Shown here piece by piece: positions 13,644 to 26,700 of a DNA stretch of 64,000 nt (positions within the stretch are counted from its first letter, which is position 1; each line of letters begins with the position of its first letter). The DNA is taken from the NCBI GenBank assembly GCA_007258455.2, contig VDFB02358134.1:214063731-214127730 (forward strand), given 5' to 3'. The translations under genes were made by a program, and so were the position numbers. Below the pieces are notes generated by a model. The model was not told the origin of the DNA. It made no database searches and saw only the letters and a program-made list of their open reading frames with translations. This DNA comes from Sequoia sempervirens (lineage: Eukaryota; Streptophyta; Pinopsida; Cupressales; Cupressaceae).

Positions 13644-16157
13644 TTAGAGAAATTGGGTGCCCCCAACATAAGGAAGAACACCACACTCCTTAAGATGTTG
13701 AATTTTTCTACTCAAAGCCTTACATTCATTATTAGAATGACCTTGAACTCTGTGATAGGTGCAGAATGAAGTCTTGTAATAAAATTTCTTTCGAGTTCAT
13801 GGAGGAAGGGATATCAAGTGATCTTGGAGGAGTCATGAAAAAATACCCTCTTGATTAGTGGGAGAAGGTGTTCGTATAGTTTGTGACAAAGATACTTCTT
13901 GCTTAGTACAAGATGTCATACCTACACAAGATTCTTTAGATGGTGAGATTTGGTGCTCTCCATTGTAGTAGAGTGTAAAATATAATGAACTCAAATCATT
14001 AGTGTTTTGTGAGATGACATTTATATTAAGCGGGGATTTCTTTATTGGTTTCATTCTAGGAAAAGGAGAACAATAAAAACCACTAGTGTCTATCAGTTCA
14101 GGGTGCACTACCATTAAAGTCATCTTAGAAGGGTGTATTGTGATGGTATTGATGTTAAGTGAAGGCTTGTTTATTTCTATCAAAGGAAAATAACCAAGAC
14201 AATGAGTTGTGTCTTGTGTGTTAGGCTCTATAGGGTTGTGGATACCTTGTTCATTAGTACCACATCCTTTTCCACTATATCCAAGTTGTTTCATAAGTTC
14301 ATAACCTTTTCCATAAATCTTTTTCATTGCTTTTGGATTGGGTGGTTGTTCGTTGTTTAGTTCTTCAAAGTTTGTTGTGTAATCTATTGTCTTTTGTTCT
14401 AAAGTGGTTGAGGTGGATGATTTCGAAGGGTCGTATGAGTTTTGTGTTGAAATTATTGCTTTGTCATGTCCCTGTGTAGAGTCTTTTGTTATGATCTTGT
14501 ATTCTCCCATAAATGTTGGTGTGAAATCTAAGGAACCCCAATCATTGTCTAATAGCTTCATGACTATCTCAATGTGTTTTTCTTTGTCTTTCTGTTCTGC
14601 GGGCTCCACTTTTGTAGTTGGGGTTAAGGTGCTCAAGGGGTTCTCTTTGTTTTTCTCAAGTTGCAAGATGCTATAATGCTCATGATCAACGTCAAGTGTG
14701 TGGACTTTTTTGTTGTAGACATATTTCATTTACGATGGAGAATAGAAGGCACCCCATTCATTGCATGAATCGAAGGTCTACCTAAGAGGAGATCATATGA
14801 AATATCATTAGGCATAACATGGATCAATGTATCCAATGTGGCCTTTCCAACTAGAATAGGTAAATTAATCACACCCAATGGTTTTTTTCCTAAATTGTCA
14901 AATTCTGTGATAGATAGAGATTCGGGTTGAATTTTTGAATTATCCACACAAAGCCTATCCAAAAGGTTTATGCTACACACATTAAGGGAAGATCCATTGT
15001 CAACAAGGGTTCACTTTATCCCTGTCCAATTATATTGATCTATGATCATGAAAGCATCATTTTTTTTTGTACTTCCAAAGGGGGGAGTTCACTTTGGTGG
15101 AAAATAATGTCAGCATTTTTTTCTTGAATAATAGCTACTATGTCATTTGGTTGCACATTAGAAGTGATAGGAACTTGTTGTAAGGTTGTTTGAAGCATAG
15201 TGTGATAGTTAGGTGAGTTCTAAATTAAATCCCATAGGGATATCTTTGCACGAGTATTCTTAAGTTGTTCAACAAGTTCATATGCCCTAATGTGTGAATT
15301 TTATTGAGAATCTCTAGGCAATATGGGATAGGCAAAGGTAAGGGTGTTGGGGTGGGTTATTGTGGTTGCAGATTATTTGTAGTGTTATATGTTTGAGCAA
15401 CAGTATTATGACTCAATTGTTGTGACACATTATTCTTAGGTGGGTAAAGGATAATTTTGGGTTTGTTGTGAGTTTTTTGTTTGTGTGATGGTGGGTAAAG
15501 GATTAGAGGATTTTTAGGATTTCCTACAGGGCATGGAGGAGGTCCATTAATCAAGGGGGATCTAATGGACAGTTGTGCATTCATAACCTTGGTATCTCTA
15601 ATAAAGGGCAATCTAGAATCACATTTTTATCTTTATCGAAGGAATACACATTACTATTGTTTCCATATTCTAGCATCATGATATTCTCCCTAGGAGGAGA
15701 GGTTTTAGGAGAATTATGAATCAAATGTTCTTGAAATTCATGGATGACTTCATCGCAAGTACCCAGAATGATGAATGGTTGGATTTTCATGTTTATCAAT
15801 AGTGGGGAGATTAGGGGAAGACTCTATTTGATTGTCATGTTTCTGTAAGATCTTATTATCTTGTTCCATATTGGCTACCCTAGTAGGAGAGCTTGTAATA
15901 TGTTCATCCATGGTTAAATGTTTTAAAGCAGCTTCATCACAAATAGGGGAGGCATCAAGAGAAGGAAAACTATGATTTTCATTCTACCAAATAGACCTTC
16001 CCATAAGATAGGAACATTAGGGAAGGAAGAGACAATAGCCTTGTGACTCTCCATTTTTTTTTCTAGCACCAACTTAGTACATCGTCTTCATAGCTATGAG
16101 AGATACTAGGAGAAGAACAAGTATGATTATCATGATCATTGATAAGTTCATTCCTTT

Positions 16158-19100
16158 GGCCCTGTTACATATTTTTTGCCTCAGCTCAAATGGAGGAGCT
16201 GGCTGATTTTTTTTTAACAATAAGTGGAATTACAGATTGTTTTTAAATGTTGTTTCACATTACTTTGTGCATTTGAGTAATAGTTATGCATTTTTGAAGT
16301 TATGAGTTTGTAGAATGCCATTGAGAAGTTGTAGATTTAAAAGAAAGACAAAATTGAGCATACGTACAAAATAGCATTTCAAATGCTTTTATTCGTTTCA
16401 AAAAGAACTCATATTTTTACAAGGCTTCATTTGATTTTGCAGTCAGAATAGTATTACAAAATTGCATGAGATGCATTTTTCTTTTCAACTGAAAAGAAAA
16501 AAATGAAATCAAGGATCCACACAAGCCATGGATATAACTATAACTATTCCAATACATTTCTAACAACACAATGCACTACTGAAGATGTGAAAGGAGAACA
16601 TATAAGCAACAAAATAGTCATCATTGCCTTTTATTGACGCTTGACGTTGAATGGTGCACCTCATCATCTCAAACTTAGTCGACCTGTAAGAGGAAAAGAG
16701 GGGTGTTAGTGGCTCTGACTATGACATAACTCATATGATGCACCTACAATAGTACAATATACTATGAGCAATGCATTGAAACAATCAGAAGAAAATAAAA
16801 TGCAGTATGAGGAAGTGAGTTGAAGGAGAAGTATCAACATCATAATCAATATGTTCCATTTTTTATGCTAACACTATTTGTTTCCTTGTGCAGGTATAGG
16901 TAACGTCATGGAGCTGAACATTATTCGAAGACCGAGCATGTGGAGTAAAATGAGCTCCCACAAGGGTAGAGCCCGGCATGCTACTCGATGCATTAAATGG
17001 GTTGATTTTGAAAGATATTTCATCATATACATCAAACAAAGTGAAATACAACTGAAAGAATAAATAGAGTTATCCATCAAGTAACGAAACCAACTGTGCA
17101 TTAATAACTATCAAAATTTATTTCTGAAGGTTACAGGTGAATAGTGAGTTTAGTTGACTTAAGGAATTTAATAGAATGCATTTGCATTAGAAATTGCTGA
17201 ATTACTTCATTTTTTGTGTTGATTATAATCATATGTCGTGTGAGCTTCAATTCATTATTTCTCTTTTGGATAGTGAATAGGAATACATATGCCTTAATGA
17301 TTTGTTTTATTTTTCATCATTAAAGAGAACAATTTCTGTGAGCAGTTTGTGCAGTGAAATATAAAAATGCATGAAGAGTACCATGTTGCTCATGAGAACA
17401 AATACAGACAGTGCACTTGAGTGTTAGACAAATTTCTAGTTCTGAGTTGACTGGTGAAGAAATACTACGTTATCAATGGTAATAATAGAGTGATCCTTTC
17501 AAAAAATAACAGAGGAGCAGGTATTTTCTTTCCAGAATGATTCTGAGTTACAAGCTATACATTTAAACTGGTGTTTTAAAGTGGTTCATACTGATGCAAT
17601 GTTGTAGTCCAAGAACAAAAGGTAAAGCCTCTACATAATTCAAATAAAGGAAATGAAAGTTGTTGTGTTAAGGCTTAGTATTGGTTATTAAAGAGCTACA
17701 AGAAAGATAGTGAACTCATTTTAATTGTGATGGTGCCTCAAACGGGATCGTGTGTCAATGATTAGTCAAGGACAACAATCAAATGTGATGTTCTTTTATT
17801 TTGTTTTCTGTGAGTAAGATGTCACTTGTAATTGGTCAAGCTATGAATTAAATATAACAAATATGCAGGATGTTGATCATTCCCATATTACTTAGTCAGG
17901 GTCTTAACAGAACAGTGAGGTAGGGTTGCTGTCATATCTATAAGATGAGCACAAAATGCAATAGGAGATCATAATGGAATTTTAGTTTCGAGCTTCACAT
18001 GTATACGATGTTCCAGAATATGCATTCAAGATAGATCTTTCAAATTCTTAGTACTTGGAGAGTACTCTCAGCATATGAATGTTGGAGGTTCTTTTTAAGA
18101 ATGGTTTACAGTTCCATGTCAATAAAAGTTCTGTGAATTGAGCTCAGGTATTATAACTATCAAAGAAGGTTACATAAATACAAAAGGTCACTGGTTTTTT
18201 GAGTCAAGATCCCTGAAAGAAATGCAAGTATACAATTTATCATCATTTCAAGCAAGTCTGAGAAATCAAGTTCTGTCAAAAATGAAATACATGCTTTTGC
18301 TTTGAAAAAATTCCAAAAACCATGATATTGTTTTGCTTCAGAAGTGTGGGTAAATCACTGTTTGTTCTAGCTCGAGCCATATAGATAGAATGAATAATAG
18401 TTACTTCATAGTCTCGAATGCTTTCAGAACACAAAAAATGCATTTTTCTTCAGAAATTTTGAATACCCACATGAGGGTTTCCTTTCAAAGAGAACAGAAG
18501 TATGATAATTTATGATACCCATATGGGTTTTTCATGAAATCAATAGTGAATTACAAATGTGAGGTTTTTGAGCTGGGTCAAGCTTCAGAAGGACAAAAAA
18601 CATGATAATCTACAATACCCATATGGGTTCTATTTTAAACATCCTTAAATACAAAATATGCAAATCTCTGTATTGATTCGAGCCTCAAAGTAGAAGGAAT
18701 GCAGTTTTCATCCAATTTTCACAATACCCACAAAAGAGATAGCAGGGAAAAGTAATGAAACACAATCTCATGATAAATCGAGCTTAGGGAAGAAGAAAAA
18801 TACAATTTTCCTTAAGAATTTTAGTTACCCACTTTCAGTTTTGTTTTCAAAATACAAAAAATACAATAACCACGACAACCCATGTCAGGATTTCGCAACT
18901 AAATGATGAAATCACAGTCTTGTCCAAATTTCATAATGCCCACAAGAAAATATACTTTCAGAAAGACATAAAGAGGGGTTTGTCATTCTGGTTCAAGCTA
19001 AAATTCAAAAGAATTGCTTTCTATAGTGCTCTTTTGGCATGGCCTGTACATGGCTAGAGGAATCATGAAATAAAGAGAGCTTTTAGAGTTTCTACAGAGC

Positions 19101-21089
19101 AAAGGAAATTACCAGTTTAAATTTCTATTAGAATCAAGAGCTGTGGCCATAGCTTCCTCTTTAGTTTCCAAATGCAGGGGTTCGAGTTTCCAAGTGATGG
19201 CCGAGCTCTCACTAGTGAATAGACTGATACAATGATAGAGTTGAGCACATGAGAACAATAATATGATGATATTAGAGTATGTTAGCCATGACTTTGAGGC
19301 CGAAATGAGCAGAATACAAAGCCATAAATTCCAAGAACACAAGCTTACCTCTGCACAGTGAAGGAGAAAAGGAATACAAGTCGAGCTTTCATGAATGGAT
19401 TGTGGGAGTCGAGCTCGAATCCATAATGGTATGAAGAAATCAAAGTAAGAGAAAGTCATAAATGAGCAGGCTGCGCCCTTAGGGTTTTTGATACTCGAGA
19501 TAATGAAGTGAAAAGGTTATTTCGCCATGAAAAAAGACTTACCCACTGAAGATTCGGTCAACTGGAGAGCAGTGGAAGATTTTTGTGCACACGGGTTCAA
19601 ATCCAACACCATCATTGTGACATTTTTCATGTAGACAAAAGTTTTTCTTTCCAAAGTCATGGGTGCGAAATGGTGATAATTAGGGTTTGACCCTATTTTG
19701 ATCAAATCCCTAATTCGAGCATTATGAATTTTCCAGAATTTTCATTCAAAATGCACATGTCAACATCAAATGGTGGCTGAAATCATAATGTTTCCTTTAT
19801 GATTTATCAAAACCTAAGTTTAGGTCAATATCAAATGGAGGCCAAAATTCTATGCTAGAGAGATGTCTTAAGTATTTAAGACTTATGGTTTTTCCTTAGC
19901 GAAGTATGGACTTTGCCTTAAGGTATTATTTTAAATGAAGAGCAATTAGGGTGAATGGTGAATATTTTATGTTTAGGGTCAATTTAACTTTTAGGGTTTT
20001 ATTTTTTAATTGATTTTCAAGAAATCAATTGGAGCTGTGATGAGGAGATAATAATGACATTGGTATATTTTTATGATTTTTTGAGGAAAAATCAATTATT
20101 GTAATGGAGGAATAAGGGTGATTATTTCTTTTTGCAAAAGATTTCCAATCTTTGAGTTGCAAAATAAGGCAAAATTGTAAAAATCCGCATCTTGTAAAGC
20201 AGAATCATAAAAGCGATGTTTTATAGACTACTTTATGTTTTCTTGTTATTTTTAGCAGATCTTTGACTAACTTTCCTCTTGGTCGAATTCTAGACTTATC
20301 TTGGAGAGATAAGGTGTTTTTTGAGCTTTTAAAGCAGATTTAGCCTATTTTTAGAGGCTTGACAATGTAATCATAAAAGCTTTGTGCTTTTTTCTGCTTT
20401 AAAGAAGTTTTTGAGTTTGTTTGAGGCCCTTTTTCTTTGACCTTTTTCTGAGCTCGGATTAGGGTTTCCTTGAGAGTTTTTGATAGATTTAGTCTTTCAA
20501 CTCTCCATTCTCATCAGTAGTTCAGATCAGTTACTTTTCCTTACTCATTTCAGGGAGCTTGTAAACCTTTTGATACTCAGTTTGAACATATTGACACTCT
20601 TCCAGTTTTAATAAAGCAACAAATTTCTCCTTGTCATTTTCTGTCTCAAGTTTTGTAATAGCAATCTGATGTACTTGTGTTTTCAAATTGAAATCCTTTT
20701 ATGTCTTGCTGTTATAGGTGGTGTTTTAGAATTACATGTTTCAGGTTGCACGTTGTATTTATTTTCCAGATCTTCATGCAAATCACTGATGGGATGTGTG
20801 CCAATGAGATTGTGAGGATTACTGCAATAGAGAAGTTGTTATGACTGGTTAGGTCTGAATTCTTATAATTTTGGTGAATCATCTTTTAGAAATAGGTTTT
20901 TATGTTCAGCTATTCTTCATCCCTTTCCTCAGAAGCTATTTTAGAATAGAATTCATCATTCAAAGAACCAGCTCACTCTGGAGATTCCTCTTTCGCCTAA
21001 GATCATCCAAATCTGAAAGAGGTTTCCATGTTTTAGTAGTTTGCTGAATACTGCATTCAGCAAGGTGCAAAACTATTGATAACAGGCCC
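16158..21089. mobile_element. 4,922-bp TG...CA insertion with 5-bp target duplication GGCCC
   Basis: beta2 reads uninterrupted CTTTGGCCCATAATG, whereas here GGCCC occurs at both 16158-16162 and 21085-21089 around an insert that begins TGTTACATA and ends TTGATAACA (16163-21084). A TG...CA end pair, a 5-bp inverted tip (TGTTA/TAACA) and a 5-bp duplication are the hallmarks of an LTR-retrotransposon integrase product. I see no internal repeat of the ends, primer site or polyprotein. A very long solo LTR, or a large non-autonomous element with unrelated ends, is therefore the best reading. The longest minus-strand ORFs (19109-19459, 19517-19705) match nothing I know. It post-dates the block duplication. 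Confidence 0.75.
18290..18960. repeat. Degenerate tandem repeat inside the 4.9-kb insertion
   Basis: Units of roughly 80-110 bp recur about six times. Each has an A-rich AAAAATxCATTTT-like part followed by a phrase close to ATACCCATATGGGTTTT (for example about 18518, 18617) and a GAGCTxxxxCAAG phrase. The word ATACCCATATGGGTT is itself palindromic. Such arrays are common inside long LTRs. Confidence 0.45.
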
Positions 21090-21513
21090 ATAATGTCTTG
21101 AAAAATAGCATAGGTAGGGGAATGATCATAAAGAGAATTATCATAGATCTTGAAGGTTTGCTTATCTAACACTAACATATCCTCATCAATATCACAAGAG
21201 GAGAAGATGTTAGGAGATGAACATAGTAAGTTTCAAGGGTCTCTTGTTGTGTTGTGTGATCTTCATCATTGCTTATCGTTATGTCCTCTTTTATAGTAAT
21301 TTTTTGTCTAATAGGAGAGGTAAGAGGAGAGAAAAAACTCAGGTTTTCAAAACTCTCATCAATTGGTTCTTCTAGCACTATAATATCTTCTTCACAAATG
21401 GGAGAGATAATAGGAGAAGAACAAATGTGATTGCTATGATTATCTAAGGTTTCTTTCACTAGACTAAACTCTCTCACATAAGGGATACTAGAAGAGGGAT
21501 CGATGATGAACAA

Positions 21514-22219
21514 AAAGAGAGGGGAAAGGACCTCATATTCATATGCACTTACAAAAATTTCTTACAACATGCAATAAGATCTAAAAATAGAACATGAAGT
21601 ATGATAACTATATATTTTTGTAATGAAAACATTATGTAATGATTATTCTACAAACGTGAAATATAACCATGCTAAAGCAAACATGCAAAAGAGGAATGCA
21701 TTTTTTTAGATTTGAAAGATGACAATTGACTGATTATGCTATGTAACAATGTGAGAATGCAAATTTGAAATTTAAGCCATGCATGAAATGAGCTAATTCA
21801 AGCTAGATCTAATGAAATGCATGTAATAGAAACTCAACCAACTGATACAAATAGTTCATGAAAAAAAAAAAAAGTGCAGAAATAGGGTTTTCAGTGCTGT
21901 GAAAGGCAGTTTCAGGGGTGGAAAGGGACTAAGTCGCCCAAGGTGGTAAATGAGTCCCAATGGGGATTTTTTTCAAATTTATCCGATTCTTTTGATGGAT
22001 TTTTATGTTTTCTATGTTGTATGATGTATACCTAAGATGCAAATGCAAAATTTTAGAAATTTTGAATGATTTCAGATGCAAAAATGCAACCTATATGCAC
22101 TTTCACTAATGCAAAATTTGAAACCCTAGAATGACACTTAACTAGTGCAAGCTAAATCTAGGATGATGATGGACTTCCAAATAAGACAAGAAGGTATTTG
22201 AAAAGCAGGTTCACCAAAA
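21514..22219 (-). other. beta1 leader and primer-binding region
   Basis: Untranslated DNA between the LTR and the first ATG, homologous to 62645-63349 and, more loosely, to alpha1 3941-4535. TTTTGGTGAAC on the minus strand abuts the LTR at about 22209-22219. No gene is supported. Confidence 0.6.
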
Positions 22220-23754
22220 TGAACCATAAATTTTTTGGGGCTCGACACTCTCTTACACTTCTAGGATTTTGCACCTAAAAGGAGAGAGGAATCCCAAAAA
22301 TCTAGAGGGCTCACTCAAGACTAATGCAAATATGATTGAAATATGTCTAAATAGAATGTCCTATATGCAAAGAATTGATAAAAGAGATGGATTATTAATG
22401 CAAAACTAATGAAATACACGTTGTTTAAAAACACATTGTGATATGCAAGAAGACATAAAAAGATGAATAGAAATACACATAAAAAAGAACAAGAAAGTGT
22501 GCACCTGGAAATGTGTTGAGGACTCGAATGAGGACTAGGAATGCTATTGATCCCAAAATTTTGACCTACTAGGACACTTACGCCATTCTGGACGACTTAG
22601 TCCCAAATTTGGAAAACTATTATGAAGCCCATTTCAACCAAATGGGTATTTGAATCTACATAAATTTCTTGCAAACATGTACAGTGGGACTAAGTCACCA
22701 TTGATGGCAACTTATTCCACATTGGCTTTTCTAAAAACCTGAAAGTGGAAATAGAAGCTCTCGGTCTACACTTTTTGTTCCTCTAGGTGTCTGGTTCTAA
22801 AACTCTAACTTTCAACCCTGTAAGTGACTTTTTGTGGATATTTTGACCTAGCCAGCAAGGAGATTTATTCAACAATTTTGCAATCTATCCCTCAATGATC
22901 TTCAAGGTACCTAAATTTGCAAGCACACAAAGAAAGAGAGAGAAATGTTTGATGTTAGAGCATGGGGGTTTGCCTTGGTCAAACCCCTTTTAGGTAATTA
23001 AACCAAATGAATAAATAAGATGAAGCATGGACATGAATTGAAGGAATGAGGAACTTTCCATGATGATGGATCTTGAATTTCTATAGCAATAGATGAAGAA
23101 TCTTCCCTTGAATGCCTTAGAAAGCTATCTTGATGACTTAAGATGCTAATAACCTAGCTTGCTTGACTTGAGATAGATAATGAATGATGAATGGATTGGT
23201 GGTGAAATGAGAGGAAAAACCCTATATTTATACATGATTATATAAAATTTCCCAAAAAATATCACATCGTAGGCTGACCTCAAGGTTTAGAAAACAATAT
23301 CCTACCAAAATTTTAAAATAATTATGATTTTTGATCCAAATGGGACTAAGTTTCCCCAAGTAGAAAATTGGTCCCACTTGAGCAATTTAAGTGGGTGTTA
23401 GGAATTAAAGTGTATTAAATGATGTTTAACGAGATTATTCTTAAAAATACACTTAAGTGGGGCATGTAAGTGCATAAAAGGGGTCATTTAAACACAAGAA
23501 AGGGTCAAATTATTGATGACAACCTAGAAAAGCATGAAATTTTGTTACAAAAATTTACAACACTTTGAAATAAGGCTTGGTAAGTGGTTATTTAGGTGAA
23601 TTATAATAAAAAGGTCATAGAAAAGTGTGAAAGTGGATTACAACACTTCACAACACTTTTACAAGACATCATAGAATTCTTATTGATTTGCAAGGGTCCA
23701 AGAAAAGTGTGAAAGTGGGTTACAACACTTCACAACACTTTTACAATACATCTT
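22220..23754 (-). repeat. beta1 5' LTR (truncated)
   Basis: Begins TGAACCATAAATTTTTT and follows the beta LTR to about 23701. It then repeats a short AAAAGTGTGAAAGTGG segment already present at about 23622 and stops at about 23754, before the expected LTR end. The outer ~150 bp and any target duplication are lost. The TATA-like word is at 23225-23236 (minus). Confidence 0.75.
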
Positions 23755-26700
23755 GTGAGATCCATTGAGTTTCCAAGGATTGTGTACAAAGAGTATCTTA
23801 TCCTTCTCTTGTTGGAAGCTTCAATGAGTAAGGCTAATCCTAGTGGGAGAGGATGTAACTCCCATAGTATTATATGCCTTGACTTTCATATTATTAACAT
23901 TGTATCTCCAACTATGTATCATGGAATGCGTAGGCCATGATTATGCATGTTGTACTGAATTTTTATTAGTGTTTGAAGTTGACTATTTTCTTTTACTGAT
24001 AATGTTATGATTATTGATTATGCATTAATTAGCTTTTTTCCAATTGAGATGTAGTTTTTTCTTCATATGGCATGTGTTGTGTAGAAATGGTCTTCCTATA
24101 CATGTAAAATGTTTGTTTATTTATTACATTAAGAGGAATCTATGGTGCTTTGATTAGTTCCCTGTGAGGTTTTGTTGTATTCTATTATTTGTTATTTTAT
24201 GTATTGAAGGTGTGAGAGCCCTTATGCATAGAGGTTGTGTTTGGCATAAAAATCATCTTGTATATAATTAGATGCATTTGTTATGCTTTCTATGAATGTA
24301 TTATCATTTTTTTATTCAACTTCTATCTTTATATATGAATTATAGATGTAATTATTATAATAATCCTGACATCCTATATTTTACCTCTGCAGATATGTAT
24401 GCATTTACATAGACAGATTTTATTATTACTATATTTACATTCTAGATGATTCTTGGTTATCATATTATTGCATTTGAATGATGTGCATTGAAAATGAGTT
24501 ATTATAGATGAGATTAGTATATGATGTATATGTTATTGCAATCCTTTGAAAAGTTGGAATTTCTAATCATGTTTTATATAGAAACCTTGTATATAAAAAT
24601 TGTTAACCAATGTCTAGAGAGTCTTCTCACATTGGAACTTGGTTGATACATGTTCACAATTTGGACATATTCCCAACTTTTCATTAGGAATGATTCCTTT
24701 ACACAAAAAAGACCAATTATTATTCTAGTCGATGGGGGGCTTGTACCTTCTAGTGAAACAACCATCATGTTAAGTATTGTCCCTTGTGTTTAGGTTTCAT
24801 TTCTGTTTTACTACACTATATTGGAGGTATTTTTCACCCTCATATGAATCCATGTGTAATAAATTGATGGTTATTCTAACTAGTTAATGTATGGTATCTC
24901 CTAGTTGTCCCAACTCTTGTATAGATTTCCCTTAGTGCAATGAGTTCCATTGAGTGTGTTTAGGGTGTCAATTCAAGGTAGATGATTCCCTCATCCTACT
25001 ATTTAATTATGTTCATGAGGGACTATGATAAAAATTTAGGACCTAATTATCATTATTCTATAGTTCCAATCGGTTGCATGATCATTTTAGTTTCTTCATC
25101 ACATGATTAGTAAGTCTTCTTATTGTGCAACCTTACTTGGACAAATATTTATGTATATTAGTGTTGTTTATTTATTATGTGACATTTTTCTTGACATGAA
25201 ATGTGGGTATTTTGGCATGCAATGTGACTAGTCAATGTCATAACTTGAATGTTGAAGCCATTCTTGTGTTCTTTCAAAAAAACTTATTTCATTAATATTT
25301 TTTTACTTGGATAATATCCTAGGTGTGAGGCTTGGAACATTGGATAGTACCTCACTTTTTTAATCTGAAGTGTACATTTAACTTGTAATTTATATGAACC
25401 ACTTCAATATTAATATGTAAACCTTATGGTTATAGGTCTAAACTATAGAAAGGTTATGTTCTATATAGTTTTTCCACAAATATCTAGTGTGTTGCTATAC
25501 CTAGTAGCACAATGTATTTTGGTAGGTTTGAAGCCATGTTATCAATAGGGGAGATTTTATTCAGTAGGAAATTCAAATGGGATTGAAGGGTAGTAGTTTA
25601 AGCGTTGAAATAGAGAATTTGGATAAACTTAATAATTTAGAAATTTGTGAATATATAAACTCCTCATTAATCTATGTGTTTTGATAATGAAATATATTAT
25701 AAATGAGAATGAACTTACAATAATGAACTTAGATAAATAAAAAATAAAATGGGGATGTTTAATATGTTTTTAGAGTGAACTTGTGGTTGTAGATAAATTT
25801 AATGCTTCATGAAATATTGGATGATTTCTCAACTAATATAGGTAGTATTGTTGGATAAATATCATAGAGATTTTATGAATGGTTGGGATCACTTGCACCT
25901 TCCCTCTTAGTAGGAGCAACTAGGATTCAAAGGAGAAGTTAAAAGACTATAGCGTAATGTACTATGTTGTAATTAGCATGTAGATAGTAATTGTGAATAT
26001 ATTTTAATTTTGGAAGCATGATGATAATGTGTCTAAACATATAACAATATTATAATTGGAATTAAATGAATCTATGCAATTAAAAAAAATTGGTCAATTT
26101 TATAATTCTATAACACATTTTCTAATGCTTCCAACTCAAGTGCATGTTTATATAGTAATTATTTTTGTCCTATTTTATTTTAATTTTAGTTAACATCATT
26201 TAAAAAATTCCTTATGATTAAATTAGGTATTAAAATATCACTAATTTAATTTTATCCAAACTCTTAAAAATGAAAATAATCTATAAATATCCTTTTTATT
26301 TTAAAATGTGACAAATGACAATGACTAATGTTGTAAACTAATGTTTGATTGAAGATATAGGATAGGTTAAGACAAAAAGAATCTATGGATAGGAAAACAT
26401 TATGATGAATCATTTCAATAATAGTTTAGATTCAAATCTAGTTAGACCTCCATTTATTCTTTCATTTGCACACATATTAAAACTCAATAATGTTTGCTAT
26501 AAAATAATTAAATAAAAAATAATTCAAAAATTAGTAAATAAAAACAGCATCTAGATTCCAAATTCATCAATCAACTTTTGTAACATTTATAATTTTAGTT
26601 CATCTCAATTATTTAATTCAACAAATACATTAATAATTATATCTCTAAAATTTCCTCAACTTACCAAGAATAGCATAATAGTTTTAATATAGATATAACT

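Larger units (their letters stand above)
13644..21513 (-). pseudogene. beta1 protein: N-terminal disordered region, retropepsin, G-patch, CHHC knuckle
   Basis: The start is the ATG at 21513 (MFIIDPSSS), shared with beta2, and the end is the TAA at 13644-13646. In order: a Ser/Pro/Asp/Glu-rich region (interrupted by the 4.9-kb insertion at 16163-21084); an AYELVEQLKN...ISLWDLI segment typical of Ty3/gypsy gag-pol junctions, ending in TAG at 15220-15222; retropepsin with active-site DNGSS just after TGA 15011-15013 and LLGRPS (Trp lost) near 14790; G-patch GKGYELMKQLGYSGKGCG near 14225-14320; and a C-terminal CTYHRVQGHSNNEC around 13720. A one-base loss near 14728 shifts the frame between protease and G-patch. 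Two further stops precede the knuckle. It is clearly dead. No RT or integrase was ever encoded between these points. Confidence 0.8.
1..22348 (+). repeat. Copy 1 of a ~14-kb segmental duplication
   Basis: Position 1 matches 49195, and the match runs collinearly to 22348/63477 through alpha LTR, spacer, beta LTR and beta interior. Relative to copy 2, this copy carries three extra pieces: 2311-4880 (2,570 bp), 6954-7788 (835 bp) and the 16163-21084 insertion with its target duplication. The beta left LTR here is about 300 bp shorter than in copy 2. Because unrelated junctions (LTR/spacer/LTR) are shared, this is a duplicated block and not two independent pairs of insertions. Identity looks to be in the mid-90s percent by eye; I did not compute it. 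The left limit lies outside the window. Confidence 0.9.
11171..23754 (-). mobile_element. LTR retrotransposon beta1, carrying a nested insertion
   Basis: Left LTR 11171-12479, right LTR 22220-23754, minus-strand interior. The order on the minus strand is 5' LTR, primer region TTTTGGTGAAC, a leader, one long broken ORF (21513 to 13644), a ~1.2-kb untranslated part, polypurine tract, 3' LTR. Without the nested 16163-21084 element and its target copy, the interior is about 4.8 kb, as in beta2. It encodes retropepsin and G-patch but no RT, RNase H or integrase, so it is non-autonomous. The right LTR is truncated, so no target duplication can be read. Confidence 0.85.

Noticed and set aside
19109..19705. 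Minus ORFs of 116 and 62 residues in the 4.9-kb insertion
   Set aside because: No recognisable motif, no homologous copy in the window, and position inside LTR-like sequence.
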